Below are positions 1-9,819 of a stretch of 20,312 bases of DNA, one piece after another; within the stretch, counting starts at the first letter, position 1, and each line of letters begins with the position of its first letter. The DNA comes from Isohypsibius dastychi (taxonomy: Eukaryota > Tardigrada > Eutardigrada > Parachela > Isohypsibiidae): NCBI GenBank assembly GCA_034696485.1, contig JAQIWT010000438.1:1-20312 (forward strand), in the 5' to 3' direction. The position numbers and the translations under genes are program-made. Under the pieces are notes generated by a model. It was not told where the DNA came from, made no database searches, and saw nothing but the letters and a program-made list of their open reading frames with translations.

Positions 1-671
1 GCTGAAGAGCTCAGTCGACAATTTGGAGGGATGTTTTTCCTTGTCTATTCTGCAAATATTGTCTTGGCACTAGGATATTTATCAGCACTTGTTGGATCAA
101 ACAAAACGACTCCTGCTTCATCAATCGCATTCAATTTTGTCAGCACATTGTTCTTCATAGGGCTCGCTTTCGCACCTGTCATCTACTTCGCTCTGTGTAA
201 CGAAATGGTCAGTACACTGTGCAAGAGTTCTCACTAGAGATCACCCGTACCTTGCAGAACAAAACAATTCAGCTGAAATTGACCAAATATGGCGACATGA
301 TTGTCAAACATGTTCCACGAGATGAGGTTAGTTTCGTTTTGTACCGAAGTGCGATATCACAAATGAGAAAACGATTTTTCAGAGATTGAATAGTCTATCA
401 ACCCTGGCCGTTTTTCAAGCTGGGTGCAGAGAGCGGCCGTTGACTCTCGAGGGATATCCGTTTCTGAAGGTGACGAACTCGTTGATGATTAAGGTGAGTA
501 CCTAGGCTGTTTTCTGATGAACCTGGATTATGATTACTGCTGATTCAGACTATCACGTTCATCGTATCGTCCGGCTTAATCGCAAACGGAATTTTGGCAA
601 CTGATGATCGGAACGTCACCTCCTCAAACTACACATGCGTCAATCAATCAATAAGTTCAACATCCACGTAG
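1..671 (+). CDS. Gustatory receptor-like seven-transmembrane protein, C-terminal part (5' end outside window)
   Basis: Four phase-0 exons: 1-207, 258-326, 383-493 and 549-671 (stop TAG). Introns are 50, 56 and 55 nt with donors GTCAGT, GTTAGT and GTGAGT. The frame is open to the left edge, so the start is missing. The first exon holds two hydrophobic helices (around MFFLVYSANIVLALGYLSAL and FVSTLFFIGLAFAPVIYFAL). A polar intracellular stretch follows, then a last helix (ITFIVSSGLIANGIL) and a short polar tail rich in Asn, Ser and Thr. This order (helix 5, helix 6, a short loop with RPLTLEGYPFL, helix 7) is the C-terminal plan of the insect-type gustatory receptor family, and runs of phase-0 introns near the 3' end are common there. 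The usual TYxxxxxQ motif of helix 7 is not present, so it is divergent. Probable plasma-membrane chemosensory channel subunit; ligand unknown. A related 5' half lies at 19619-20312. Confidence 0.62.
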
Positions 672-2678
672 CATAGATAACTTGAATAATCTCGAATTCA
701 TATCTCAGTTCCCGAATTCTATACCGGTCAGACATTAACGTCGAGCTTGTTCATCAGCCCATTTTGTGAGATAGAAAGAGAGATCAGACTGCGAGAAAGA
801 GTAGAGACTAGAGACTAATGATTCCTTCGACGAAATGCGTGTTAGCTTTCTTGATCCCCTAACAATGAAATTCTTTAACAAAGAATGTCACTCTCTCTTC
901 ATCACGCTCTACGGTTTTCGTTATCACATGGTCAATTTTCTTCATTTATTTTCGCATCACGTTCTGTTTAAAATATCCGAGAACATTTATCATTCGTGTA
1001 TTGTGCCAATATCCCTCAATAAACAGATGAATACTGGCAATGACCCTACTCGACGCGGCGAAACGGGCTAAACTCTGATTTTGACATCAAAGCCTTCACA
1101 TCTGTAAATGTTGATCTCACCTGAAGAGCGCCAGTCTCCCTTCCAATTTTCAGTGGCTGTCGCAACATCATCAATTTTATGCAACGAATTGTCGTGATGC
1201 AAAACTGCCCCCCTCCCACCCGTGAGACAGGCACATCGAATTTCTTCACACTAAAACCAGTACTATACTGCGATTCGAGGTCTAGAAAGGCAGTTGTATG
1301 ATGTCACAAAGCCTACTCAGTTGGTCGATATGGGTACCAATAGAAAATAAGCCTTATGCAAGTCCAATCCTAAATTTTTTCTGAAGTCTGTCTGCTCCAT
1401 ATGGAGGGTCAAGCTCCAATCCCAAATATTTTCTGGCGGACCCCGACCATGTGTTGGTGGGGCAGATTGCAGAAGGTTGTTAGAGGGGATTCCGACGTGT
1501 TGTTTTTCGAACAAGGGACTTTCGCACGAGTTGTTGTTAAGTTTATTCAGGGCACTGTTGTTCAAAAAGAATGCGCATACATCGCCTTCACTTGAGCTTT
1601 GAACTCATCTCTGGATTCATAACAGCGACAAACCAATAACGAAAAAACTTAAGGCTCAATGATTTTTTTCTACTTTTTTATGGTATTTTTCTCGAAACTT
1701 TTTGTGCGAACTAACAGAGACGCTCGATCTTAAACTTCCGATTATATCCAAGCCATCGAAAAAACAAGGCATCGCTACTTGGATGAAAACCTTCCGCAAA
1801 ACCGCTTGCGAGGCTAGCAATCGCTGGCTCGTCTACACATTAAGCCTCACTTCATCCATACCCACGCTTGTGCAGCGTTCTAGATTTTGATTAATCAGGC
1901 TCCTACGTTTCAGCGATATATCCTGCCATGTTTCGAGTTTGCTAATATCTCCCTGATCTTCGGAAGTTTTCTCTCAGCAGATTTAATTGATTTTTTGATG
2001 ACGTACGACGAAGTAAACACTTAAACAGAGTGATGTGAGACAAATCCTTCCACCCAGATGAATAGGTATGTACTCTATTACTTGGTCATATTTCAGAACT
2101 TACCCAACCCTTATATGCAACTCCCAGGACGAACAAGAACAGCGGATGTTGTCAGTCAGGGAATGTTTCTCAAATATTCCTCATTCACAGAACCTTCACG
2201 ATGATGATCGCAACAGTCTTCTCTACCTTTCATGCTTTCGTATGAAAAAATGATCGAACTTATTTTGCACGTTCAGTTTTTCATTTTACGTCATCCCACA
2301 TAGAACCAATCCACTGGGAATTAACAATTGAGATTTTCCCGGAAACAAAAGTGGATGGTTACATCTCATTTTATTTTCACTTTTTGAGTCCAAAACACAA
2401 TCGAAAACACATCTGATAGAAGAAACATGATCCATTTGTAATCGGAGGAAGACGTTGTTCTACGTGACCGAGAAAACACAAAATATTGCGAAACATTTCC
2501 ACCAAAAACACCGTTTCGACAGCACCGGCACAAAGAAAAAATACCGATTGGGCAAATAAAATCACATTGTTAGAAACTGAGCAAGTTTGGAAAGTTCGCG
2601 CCACTACCAATCGTAGAAAAAATTCTGGCTTCGCGGCGATCGAAAAATAATCATTTATGTCTATGTTTTGCAGTCACC
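672..2678. other. About 2 kb without a convincing gene
   Basis: This lies between the 3' ends of a + strand gene (receptor) and a minus-strand gene (RING protein). Several open frames of 60-80 codons exist on both strands. None has a recognisable domain, a consistent splice chain or a good start context. The better candidates are 1401-1595 (+), 1702-1890 (+, starting at a GTG and preceded by an acceptor-like AACAG) and 2377-2610 (minus, hydrophobic). These might be decayed exons, but I cannot support any as a gene. No RNA gene, terminal repeat or tandem array was seen. Confidence 0.4.
1018..1023 (+). promoter_or_regulatory. Possible polyadenylation signal AATAAA
   Basis: An exact AATAAA on the + strand, about 350 nt after the stop codon of the receptor fragment. 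It is the first exact hexamer noted downstream and could end that transcript. The match is short and could be chance. Confidence 0.25.
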
Positions 2679-3755
2679 TCAAGATCCAGGATACAGACGA
2701 CATGCACGAGATCGAGAGACATTGCGGCAGCATGGACATGGCGAGCGAACCGGAAGACGATTGTAACACTGCTGGCACACCATATGACCACATCGCAGGC
2801 TCATGATTGCGGTGGCGCCACTGTTGACCTACAGCACGAATATAAGTTAACAGCAATCACTTTTTCGAACCGAATTTGAATTTCTCACGATATCGAGACA
2901 GATGGGACATTTCATAATAATGATGCCGTCGCTATTCTGAGTGAGGAGATTATTGTTCACTTCCTCCAGGTTGGCAATTCGCGCTGACTTCTGAAGTCAA
3001 AACAAACCATGTTATTGACCCGGAAGTGGTTCAGCAAAAAAAAAGACAGTACCTCTGCAATGTCGGCGGCTTTCACGATGAGTTCAGTAGACAGCTAAAA
3101 TTAAGACAGCTTTATATGATTATGAATGAACTTGGGATTGATGCCAAAATACCTGTCCAATGACCGTAGTCCACGATTTCTGGATTTCCTTCAGCTCCGT
3201 AAACTCGCGGTCCTTATTGGCATGTATCTCAAGATCAGCATCCCATTCCTCACGCATCATGCGGACATCTCCTTCCAACGCGTTGGCTCGGTTCTTGGCA
3301 GTCAGACATTCGTTTCGACTCCTGGCGAGCTTTTCATCCAAATCGGTGATGCAGGCGTCCTTCACTTCGATTCGCTGCTGCAGTTCCAGAATTTCATGCT
3401 CCTTGAACGATACCTCGATCATCTGCTCATTCAACTGCTTCTCCAGGTATTCGATCTGCACTTCATCGTCGTCGAGAGGTCTCTCCTTCGAAGGAAGTTT
3501 CTTATGGTCCTTATGTCGAACCGCCTTTCCAGAAGCACCGCTGCCATTTGATGAACTTGCCTACAAAATGCGTTTATGCAACATTGCTCCAGAAAATAAC
3601 AAAGGTCATACCTGCAGCTGATCAGTCAGTGCCTTGTGTGCTTTTTCTAGGTCAGCCTTTTCTGCTTCGACAGCTCTGTGTTTCGCACGAAGATCATCCT
3701 TCCAAGCCTGTTCTGCACGCCATTTAGTGCGGTCATGGCGGATTGGCCCGGACAT
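2679..3755 (-). CDS. Coiled-coil protein with C-terminal C3HC4 RING finger, probable E3 ubiquitin ligase
   Basis: Five minus-strand exons: 3612-3755, 3153-3560, 3053-3094, 2889-2990 and 2679-2828 (stop TGA). All junctions are phase 0; introns are 51, 58, 62 and 60 nt. The product is 281 residues. The start (ATG at 3755) has a good context, ACC-ATG-T, though the frame stays open further upstream. Residues 1-48 are basic and helical. Residues about 70-215 form a long heptad-rich coiled coil (LEKQLNEQ, ILELQQRIEVK, LDEKLARS). The RING ligands are C226, C229, C245, H247, C250, C253, C263 and C266, spaced C-x2-C-x15-C-x-H-x2-C-x2-C-x9-C-x2-C, which is canonical. The RING is split by the last intron inside CPICLDI/VNSG, which supports that junction. 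In this family the RING binds an E2 enzyme and directs ubiquitin transfer, while the coiled coil usually dimerises. Substrate unknown. I could not place it in a named subfamily. Confidence 0.85.
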
Positions 3756-4165
3756 GGTAGATGCAGAAAGAATCGGCTTGAAGAATAGGCTAGCCTGAAC
3801 GCTGTAAAATTCGGAATGCCAAAAATCTGGTGGAGACCTGGACTGATTTCTGACAACTGATTTCCTCTGCCAGCTGACACAAGACCAGTCGGTGTGCTAC
3901 TCGGAACGGTAACTGGTATCTGGTAGGAAATGCGGGTAAGTGGTAGACAGTATTGGTCTTTATTAGTAACCGACTGGGAGCACTGTTACTGGTTGAATAA
4001 TCAAGAATTCGGACGAAATCTTTGATGATCATGATATCAGACAGAAAAATAGAGAAAAATAGAGAACACGTTTATTTTATGGAAAACTGACGAGTTAACG
4101 TAGAGAAAAACACATGCCGTGAGTCTTACCGATGACTACGAAGCGAGAAACTCTGACAAACACAG
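3756..4165. other. Intergenic region upstream of the RING gene
   Basis: About 410 bp between the RING gene start and the stop of the next minus-strand gene. It should hold the RING gene's 5' UTR and promoter. The RING frame is open for many codons upstream of its ATG, so an upstream start or extra exon is possible. I see no clear TATA box. Near 4047-4066 there is a short direct repeat, AGAGAAAAAT twice in tandem, then another AGAGAA. Confidence 0.35.
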
Positions 4166-4888
4166 TCAAACTTCCGGTGAAAGATTGCGTCGGTTTTCCT
4201 GGTCTTCGTCCTCGTGTTGAGATTCAGTATCACTCTCCTCTGCAGACCCATCATCGTCATCGAAGTTCAATCGGATAACATCCATTTCCGGTTGATTTTG
4301 ATCGATTTCCGCCATTTCATATTCATTATCCAATCCTGTAGTGTCCTCGCTACTCCCCATGTCAATTGTCACAGAAGTGGCTTCGTTCGAACTAACGGCG
4401 TTGTCAGAGTGAGACGAAGAATCAGACGATCCTTCCCCTCTCAGGAATGCACGATATCGCTCCAGTACATTGCTGAAAATTCCCATAGTTTCAGCGGACA
4501 GGTAGACTGCGCCACTGAACTGGGGATTCGGTGCAATCGCCAGTAACTGAATGAACGATCAACATGAATACAAAAGAGGATAAACACGGATACGCAGCCA
4601 CGTTCCTACCTCGGCGTCTGCATTAAAGACCATCGCGATGAGAGTCGGTGTAACTGGTCCCCATGTCATTCCCACTTACTCCATGGCATCTATCGCTTCT
4701 TGGATGGCATTATCCACTCGGTTTTTGTAGGCTGTCAGGATTCCGGCCATTATAGCTGCTCCATGGACATCCAGAGCTTGTCCCTCACGAGCAAAAAATG
4801 CATGTCGAATATTTCGGTTTAAACCTCGGTTGATGTCCATGTCATCGGTGCTCACAGATGCATCGGAGACGTTGGAGTTCGGTTCCAT
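4166..4888 (-). CDS. Small protein with strongly acidic C-terminal tail, unrecognised; gene model uncertain
   Basis: Two readings are possible on the minus strand. Model 1: exons 4680-4888 and 4166-4472 joined over a 207-nt intron (donor GTAAGT, acceptor ATTTTCAG), phase-consistent, giving 171 residues. Model 2: the first frame stops at TAA (4676-4678) after a 70-residue peptide. A second start (ATG at 4669, same frame, two codons later) then opens exons 4610-4669 and 4166-4546, with a 63-nt phase-0 intron, giving 146 residues. The N-terminal part contains a helical stretch (AREGQALDVHGAAIMAGIL); the shared C-terminal part has FSNVLERYRAFLRGEG, then a Ser-rich and Asp/Glu-rich tail (DDDDGSAEESDTESQHEDED) of the kind seen in nuclear histone- or DNA-associated factors. 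The helical stretch faintly recalls the N-terminal domain of DNA polymerase epsilon subunit 2, but the rest does not fit. No function is assigned. Confidence 0.55.
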
Positions 4889-5361
4889 GTTTCACGTAAG
4901 TGTACTTGAGCAGTGGAAGATAGCGCGGATATGGACATAGGAACAGGTCTACGAAATGGATCCTATAACCGACTGCCACATTCCAGAGACAGAGGAGACC
5001 CAGATATGTCAACATTGGAGTCAAGGGGTGGAACGAGGGGGGGGGGATTGACAGGTCTTGATTGGAATGAAAAACATGACTCATATAACTCAAATAACCA
5101 TACACATAATTCCTAATCCAGATCGGCTCAATTAATTATCAGTTCAGCAGTTTATGTTAGCAAACAAGTGTCACAACAATTGGGAGTAAGGAAGAAATTT
5201 GGATGAGAGAGGATTCGTCTGGAAAAAGACGCAAGTGGAATGGATCAACAAAAATCGGGTTTTGGTCTCAATGTCATCAGAAAATTAAACGCAGAACAAC
5301 TTCTTGTAGTCATCAACCAACGCGGGTGTAAGAGCAGTCATCAAACAATTCAGGAAACTAA
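4889..5361. other. Intergenic region with a 10-base poly-G tract
   Basis: About 470 bp between two minus-strand genes. It contains a run of ten G at 5037-5046. An open frame on + at 4913-5116 starts at a GTG, crosses the G-run and has no domain; I do not treat it as a gene. Nothing else was recognised. Confidence 0.4.
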
Positions 5362-7297
5362 CTAAGAAGATGGAATATTATTCGCCTTTGCCAATCGTCC
5401 AGCGCTTTTTGTATTTTCCAACTTCTTTGTGCCGGGGTTCGACGAAGCATCCGTGTAACTTCCGGTAGACGGATGTCCCCGTTTTTCAGCCGTGCCTTGC
5501 TCACTGTTCACAACCGCTTTACCATCCAAAAAGGCCACTGGCTTATATCGCCCAACCCGTTTCTTGCCGGTCGGCTTGACTTTTTCATCCGTGGTAGATG
5601 GGCCGGAAGTGGTCGCACCAGATCCATTCATCGTAGTGCTGATGGCCGTTCCCTTCCCTTTACGCAGAATCTGCGAAGCCGGTTGAGTTCCAATTTCCAA
5701 GTTGTCACACGATGCAACGACCTCTTCCACCAAGATGTCGTCGAGGAGCGGTTCGTCGAATTTGCCACTTTTATCATTGAAAATACGCAGTGGTCCTTCA
5801 CGACGCTGAATGCTGGCGACCTTAACTTCATGCGTACCAGCGTTAAACTTCCACTAGTATAATTGGGATTTCTCAACCGGAACCCAAAAGCCGGCAACGA
5901 ATGTCGCGACTTTCCAACACATCCGGTCTCCTCGGCCGGAAATCAGTTCATATCGCGCGGTATTTCCATCTGAGCTCGTCTGTATATAATCACGTCCATG
6001 GCGTACATATATTCCAGACCAAGACCAGACTGGGCCGAACAACGAACTGGCCGGATAATCCTCCGTCTAAAAATTAAATTATGACATTTACGATGGATAC
6101 GAGATAACTGAATCGACGTACCTGTTCTTCTTCTTTTGGAACACCAGTGCCGCTAGCGAATGACTGGCTTTTCCCAGATGTCGGCGTACAGGCCATATAT
6201 TCATTTACGGCCTGAAACTCGACCCCGGTCAACTCCACATTATGAACGGATCTCGCTATTCGGGCTGGTTTTCCAAACTCGAGATCCCATGTGAAAGGGT
6301 TGCCTTTGATACGCTCCATCGTCAGGTGCTCGCCGTCAAGTATTCCGAACAGACTTGCATCAAATTTGGTTAGCTACGAGAAAAAATCGCTGTAGCGGCA
6401 CACTTGAGATAAACATATCATGCACGCCACAAAATACCTCAAAAATGGCGCCCGAACCAGACATAACAAGTGACCGGAAGTGACTTCCGTCCGGACGGAA
6501 GCGCAGCTGTTCATTTTTGTCCACAACGCAAACAATCTTGATTTTATATGGATATCCGTTGTTCCTCTCGTGTTCGTCCGAGACATGCACGACATACCAG
6601 ACATGTCGACTCCACGCTGGATACGGGCGTAGTTCTTCTCTGTCCACGGAAACTAGGATGGAAAGGAAAAGGAATTCGTAGTTTCGGAAATCATACAATC
6701 GGCTTCACTTACAATCATGCGCAATCGATCGGCTATCATATCCCTTGGTGGTGAGATACATCCGTTCGATGACTTGAATCTCCCCAAATTTGAGATGTTC
6801 AAAATGATCAATCAGATCCTTGCGGACTCGCGGACGTTCATGGATCTTCATGTCCCACAGATACGGTTTTCCGGCTTTCTGCTCTTGTTTGCGGGAGACG
6901 TTGCCGAAATTATCCTGTACATGAAAACACGTTTAGTCAAATTCAAAGTTATGAAATCATTGCGAAATCATACCTGATACCGGTGTTCTCCGGTTATTTC
7001 GGTTTCAGTGACTCCAACCACTTTAAAAATAGATTCACCCCATTGAATCCACTTGGTGTCCTTAGCATTGGTCAGTTTCACAAAACCGACATTCTGAATA
7101 ATCCGTCTTTTCGGGATAGTGTTGTACATATCTGGCTCGTAATCCAGCAGGATGTAACGCTGGATATTTTCCGGTGGAAAAGCCAATTGAGAGAATTGCA
7201 ATCGCGACTGCGTCGTCAACAGAGTCAGCCGAGCACAGATTTGAATGGCATCCTCGTTTCCATCCGCAACAATTCTTCCACGGCTAATGAGGGACAT
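5362..7297 (-). CDS. Unrecognised protein of about 546 residues, six exons, basic low-complexity C-terminus
   Basis: Minus-strand exons: 6974-7297, 6713-6914, 6438-6652, 6122-6373, 5911-6066 and 5362-5853. The first four introns (59, 60, 64, 55 nt) have good sites and consistent phases (0, 1, 0, 0). The fifth (5854-5910, 57 nt, donor GTCGCG, acceptor ACTAG) is inferred: without it the frame runs on to a TAG at 5854-5856, and the same frame stays open beyond that stop to 5362. The middle is rich in beta-type and aromatic residues (RHVWYVVHVSDEHERNNGYP, YKIKIVCVVDKNEQLRF, FTWDLEFGKPARIARSV, SGIYVRHGRDY). The last exon is a low-complexity Ser/Thr/Lys/Gly tail with PTGKKRVGRYKP, which could be a nuclear signal. 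I recognise no family. The start ATG at 7297 opens the first long exon; no upstream exon was searched out. Confidence 0.6.
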
Positions 7298-7703
7298 GGT
7301 CAGAAGAAAGTTTGCTCCTCGAAATGGTTAAGAACCCTCGAAGTTCGCCAGATTATTCCGAAATCACACGAACCAATTCCAGTAGCGCAGTCAAGCAGTC
7401 GAATGGTTCGGGTCGAGTGGGGAATGGGGCGGAGCTTAAGGGAACGCCGTTTTACTGATAGATATCATACCAATGTGCACAATCCAAAAATCAATCAGTT
7501 TTTTTTCAATATGCCAAATTCCACATGTAAAAATGTTGAATGCATCAAGCAAAAAAAAAACAGACAGAAAATTCAAATGACAACAAAAAAGCTGCTTGAC
7601 TACTTCAGAAGGTATCACTTCATATGGAAAAACAATGCGCCGGTCACAATAGGAAAAAGTTTGATCAAAGGCCAATAGAAATTATGGCAAATCAAATAGT
7701 CGT
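7298..7703. other. Intergenic region between two minus-strand genes
   Basis: About 400 bp, expected to carry the promoter of the 5362-7297 gene and the 3' UTR of the RRM gene. It is A-rich, with a run of ten A at 7550-7559. A 231-codon open frame on the + strand covers 6983-7678, but it is antisense to the confident first exon below 7297 and shows no domain. Nothing else was seen. Confidence 0.35.
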
Positions 7704-9400
7704 CTAAAGATACACTTCCAAACAAATACCAGGACCGACAGGGTAGTTATTGAGATAGCTGACTGCGTTGATAGCATCCTCTCCACTTTTCATGAAAACA
7801 ACAGCTTTTCCGCCACCACGTATGGTTCCGCGGCGCTTAATCTAAAAAACACAGGAAACACTATGATCAAGATTGTAACTAACGTCGTAATTTGTTATAC
7901 CTTGGCATTCTCCACATCCCCGTAGCAACGAAAAAGAGTGGCGAGTGAGTCGTCGTTGAAATGGATCGGAATATTGTCCACGAGCAACAACCAGGATTTT
8001 TCGTTGTCGGAAACAGACGCAGAAGGCTGAATAACGGTAGAGCCATCATGACCAGAAGTGCTTGCGCTGTTGGAGCTGCCGTGTCCAGCTGAACTTGTAC
8101 TGCTTTGACCGGAAATGAGTATAGGACTGAGACTGGAATTGCTCGAGCTGCCATGACCGGAAGTGCTTGCACTGTCGGGACTGTTATATCCAGAGGAGCT
8201 GAAAGTTCGCTGACCAGAATTGCCTGAGAGTCCATGATCATGGGAGGACGAGCCGCTGAGATGGTGATGACTGGAGGTGATCTTGGCTGCTTCCGCTATC
8301 ATGGTTGGTCCACCGTCCTTGTCATGATCGATCCGTTCAAGTGCGAGAAGTGCCATATCCTTTGTGCGGTATCGGATAAAACCGCAACTTTTAGATAGAC
8401 CTATATGAAAGAACAATATGTAAGACCACGACATTCCGGCTCGGAACCAAAAAACCAAAAACCCAAAAACAAGACAACCCAGAAACAATACAAGCCAAAG
8501 ACAAGCCGAACCAGAAATCCAAACAACCCTTAAAAAGCAAGATAAAAAACCCACGTCCACCACAACCAAAAAAAACCACGGGGAAAAAATCCCGATCAGC
8601 ACCAAAACCAAAAAACCCAACGAAAACAAATATGCCATGGTCCTGACCTGTTTCTGGATCCAACAGAACCTTTGCGCATCTCAGGTCTCCATATGAGGCT
8701 GCAAAGGTGACGAGATCATGCACACACCACTCATCCGGGATTTCCTTGAGATAAAGCTGTGAATTTCGATGTGATGGATGTCTGGGCTCGCATGGAAACA
8801 CCTTAAAATCACAAAAAAATAAACCACCACCACTAGCGTCAGATTGAAGGTGATACCTTTAGCGTTCGACCTTCAATTGAGAATCCATCAAGATCACATG
8901 CTCGGAATACAGAGTCAGCATCATAATATTCCACAAAGCAATACATCGGCTCTGAAAATAAGAACATAAAGGTCACCCCGTCCAGGAACAGAGGCAAAAT
9001 AACACAACAAATCAATCCAGGAAAAAACACTTTCCAGTACATAACGATATACAATCAAACCCTTACTTTGTGATCTGTTCCTAACGAGGTTTGGGTGCGA
9101 TTTCAACTCTCCATACTTCCGGAACAAGTCCATCAAATATCCAGGGGTGACCTACATACGATAGAAAGCAGGTCAGAAAGTAAACAAACAAACCACCCTA
9201 GAAATGGTGCCTCGAAACAGAAGGAAATGAATACATACGTTCACAGGTAGGTGAGTAACCATCAGTCGATGTGCATTAGATTGAGCAATGACAGGTGAAT
9301 CAAATGTAATCGCGATCGAGGAGTTTGTGGGACTTCTTCTTGGTTTTGGAGATGGGTTGGAATTCTCCTGCGAGCCAAAACAGATCACACATCCAGCCAT
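7704..9400 (-). CDS. Three-RRM RNA-binding protein with ELAV/Hu-like layout
   Basis: Six minus-strand exons: 9239-9400, 9067-9151, 8857-8951, 8648-8801, 7901-8400 and 7704-7841 (stop TAG). Introns are 87, 115, 55, 247 and 59 nt and all phases agree, giving 377 residues. RRM1 spans about 43-118 (RNP2-like RLMVTHLP; RNP1-like KPMYCFVEYY). RRM2 spans about 127-200 (RNP2-like SQLYLKEIP; RNP1-like SKSCGFIRY, preceded by DPETG). A Ser/Gly/His-rich hinge of about 100 residues follows. RRM3 spans about 300-377 (RNP2-like WLLLVDNIP; RNP1-like GGGKAVVFM). Two adjacent RRMs, a flexible hinge and a C-terminal RRM is the ELAV/Hu arrangement, whose members bind AU-rich RNA and affect stability or splicing. 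The RNP motifs here are divergent, and other three-RRM families share the plan. The 247-nt fourth intron is T/G-rich low complexity and stays open in frame, which can mislead gene callers. Confidence 0.8.
8041..8174 (-). repeat. Imperfect repeats in the Ser/Gly/His hinge of the RRM protein
   Basis: About 30-bp copies at roughly 8041-8073 and 8143-8174 encode SASTSGHDGS and SASTSGHGSS. Weaker copies around them (GHGSSN, SGQSS, SGNSG) extend the pattern. This is coding low-complexity DNA that probably grew by slippage or local duplication. It makes the hinge length likely to vary between alleles. Confidence 0.6.
8401..8647 (-). other. Low-complexity T/G-rich long intron of the RRM gene
   Basis: On the gene strand this intron is almost only T and G with little A, with many GTTTTTGG-like units; on the + strand it appears as CCAAAAA-type runs. 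At 247 nt it is about four times the usual intron length here. It remains open in the exon's frame and would encode a string of hydrophobic residues, which is best read as an artefact of T-richness and not as a membrane segment. Confidence 0.55.
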
Positions 9401-9819
9401 GGTCTGCCTGCGTCCAGAATGTATTGCTGAATAAGATGGGTTAAATGGGTTTGATCGTGTTGAGCTTGCAGGATGGCCAGAAACGGAGCACGACGCACGA
9501 AAATATTTGAACAGAAGTTCTGCGGACTACTGACACGTAAATAAGCCAGTATTTGTTTATATACCTTTTTCCATTGGCGTCTCGTCCCCTGTCTCAACGA
9601 GGGGGCGAGACCACAATCACGTGAGTGGTTTTACGGTTCGATGCATGTGGGGGTCCGAACAACAAATCAGTGGCTAACGAGATGGCTCTGATCATCAAGT
9701 TTTAAATTTTCCGGTAGACGGCGCCAGAGACGCCATTTCGACAGGGAACGCTGTCATTTAAAAAGGACTCTTGACGTGGTTGATATTCCTGCATCTCATC
9801 TGGTATTTTGAACGAGAAA
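9401..9819. promoter_or_regulatory. Divergent intergenic region shared by the RRM gene and the 9820 gene
   Basis: Two genes start back to back, 419 bp apart. The minus side holds the TATA element described separately. On the plus side a TATA-like TTTAAAAAG (9757-9765) lies about 55-60 nt before the ATG at 9820. A minus-strand open frame (9385-9597) covers the putative RRM-gene UTR and has no domain. Confidence 0.4.
9556..9577 (-). promoter_or_regulatory. TATA box and CCAAT box upstream of the RRM gene
   Basis: On the minus strand, CCAATGG (9571-9577) is followed after seven bases by TATATAAA (9556-9563). The TATA element lies 155 nt upstream of the RRM gene ATG at 9400, leaving room for a 5' UTR of about 125 nt. 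The close CCAAT-TATA spacing is tighter than typical, so the CCAAT may be chance, but the TATA match is exact. Confidence 0.45.

Noticed and set aside
1401-1890. Two small + strand open frames in the 2-kb gap as genes
   Set aside because: No recognisable domain, no consistent splice partners, and both are of lengths expected by chance.
2672-2815. + strand acidic reading frame after a TTTTGCAG site, looking like a last exon
   Set aside because: It is exactly antisense to the last RING exon (2679-2828), whose eight zinc ligands and splice phases are convincing.
3126-3621. + strand open frames of 141 and 153 codons
   Set aside because: Antisense shadows of the coiled-coil exon 3153-3560; composition is typical of reversed coding sequence and no domain is seen.
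4913-5116. + strand 67-codon frame containing DMDIGTGLRNG, similar to DMDINRGLNRN on the other strand
   Set aside because: Starts at GTG, runs through a poly-G tract, has no domain, and the similarity is short enough to be chance.
4676-5856. Reassigned genetic code with TAA and TAG read as glutamine
   Set aside because: Only two such codons interrupt coding frames, both have splicing explanations, and other genes here end at TAA or TAG at sensible positions.
5473-5862. + strand open frame of 129 codons
   Set aside because: Antisense to the last exon of the 5362-7297 gene, which is in frame with the preceding exons.
6983-7678. + strand open frame of 231 codons
   Set aside because: Antisense to exon 6974-7297 for almost half its length, no domain, and it then runs through A-rich intergenic DNA.
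8401-8638. Hydrophobic N-terminal extension of the 7895-8638 open frame, resembling a membrane protein
   Set aside because: It is the T/G-rich intron 8401-8647 read in frame; splicing it out joins RRM2 correctly between DPETG and SKSCGFIRY.
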